A stretch of DNA of 12,953 bases from assembly GCA_023426375.1 (NCBI GenBank), contig JAFAAV010000034.1, forward strand, positions 1 to 12,953, in the 5' to 3' direction. This DNA comes from Actinomycetes bacterium. Its GTDB lineage: Bacteria > Actinomycetota > Actinomycetes > Actinomycetales > Micrococcaceae. The notes under the pieces were generated by a model. The model ran no database searches. It was not told the origin of the DNA and saw nothing but the letters and a program-made list of their open reading frames with translations. The position numbers and the translations under genes are program-made. Below, piece after piece: positions 12,874 to 12,953 of the stretch. Within the stretch, counting starts at the first letter, position 1. Every line of letters starts with the position of its first letter.

Positions 12874-12953
12874 ATGACGGCTCCGGTCCTCGAAACCGAG
12901 AATCTGGTCAAGATATATGGCAGAGGGGAAACCAGGTTCGACGCTCTCAAGGG
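12874..12953 (+). CDS. ABC transporter ATP-binding protein (N-terminal part)
   Basis: Only the first 26 codons are present before the window edge. The protein begins MTAPVLETENLVKIYGRGE and continues TRFDALKG, the first strand and A-loop aromatic (Tyr15) of an ABC ATPase. The 'YGRGETRFDALKG' pattern resembles the LolD/MacB/FtsE type of exporter or mechanotransmission ATPases, where 'YG.G...V.AL.G' is usual. AAAGGA lies 10 nt upstream of the ATG. Walker motifs lie beyond the edge, so the subfamily is a guess. It diverges from upp across about 175 bp. Confidence 0.75.
   Translation, partial: MTAPVLETENLVKIYGRGETRFDALK

Overview
The window is chromosomal DNA of a high-GC Gram-positive bacterium, most likely an actinobacterium of the Micrococcales, perhaps Micrococcaceae. 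This rests on frequent GTG/TTG starts, several apparently leaderless genes, a GTP-type PEP carboxykinase, an NsrR very like the Streptomyces protein, a lipoprotein with a C-terminal Excalibur motif, and GC-rich palindromic terminators. The taxonomic placement is inference. No insertion sequence, phage gene, CRISPR array or toxin-antitoxin pair is visible.

Layout. (a) 1-1789: manA (cut by the left edge, minus strand) diverges from a phosphomannomutase gene (plus). Together they would supply mannose-6-P and mannose-1-P for GDP-mannose and cell-envelope glycans. A perfect 38-nt palindrome closes this block. (b) 1826-3545: nsrR and hmp, both minus strand, form a nitric-oxide sensing and detoxification module, with a convincing NsrR-type operator between them. 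(c) 3546-4360: a leader region and an orphan Roadblock/LC7 protein gene with two in-frame, similarly spaced start sites, ended by a strong terminator. (d) 4588-6126: an orphan RbsA/MglA-like tandem ABC ATPase whose second nucleotide-binding domain looks degenerate. (e) 6229-8278: pckG (gluconeogenesis) with its terminator and a dyad-rich leader. (f) 8383-9695: tRNA-Arg(ACG) with promoter and terminator, then a lipoprotein nuclease (HNH/DUF1524 plus Excalibur). (g) 9788-10819: an AHSA1/SRPBCC protein and a SixA-like histidine phosphatase, convergent. (h) 10863-12953: an OmpR-type winged-helix regulator without a receiver domain, a roughly 335-bp AT-richer intergenic region holding promoter-like and RNA-like signals, leaderless upp (uracil salvage), and the first codons of an ABC transporter ATPase (plus strand, cut by the right edge).

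Most of the window is core metabolism and stress physiology. The only clear regulatory circuit is NsrR acting on hmp. The least explained parts are the orphan Roadblock protein, the ABC ATPase with Asn-His where Walker B Asp-Glu is expected, and the region between upp and the receiver-less regulator. I did not find a clearly new multi-gene system. Promoters and small-RNA calls were made by eye and are tentative.
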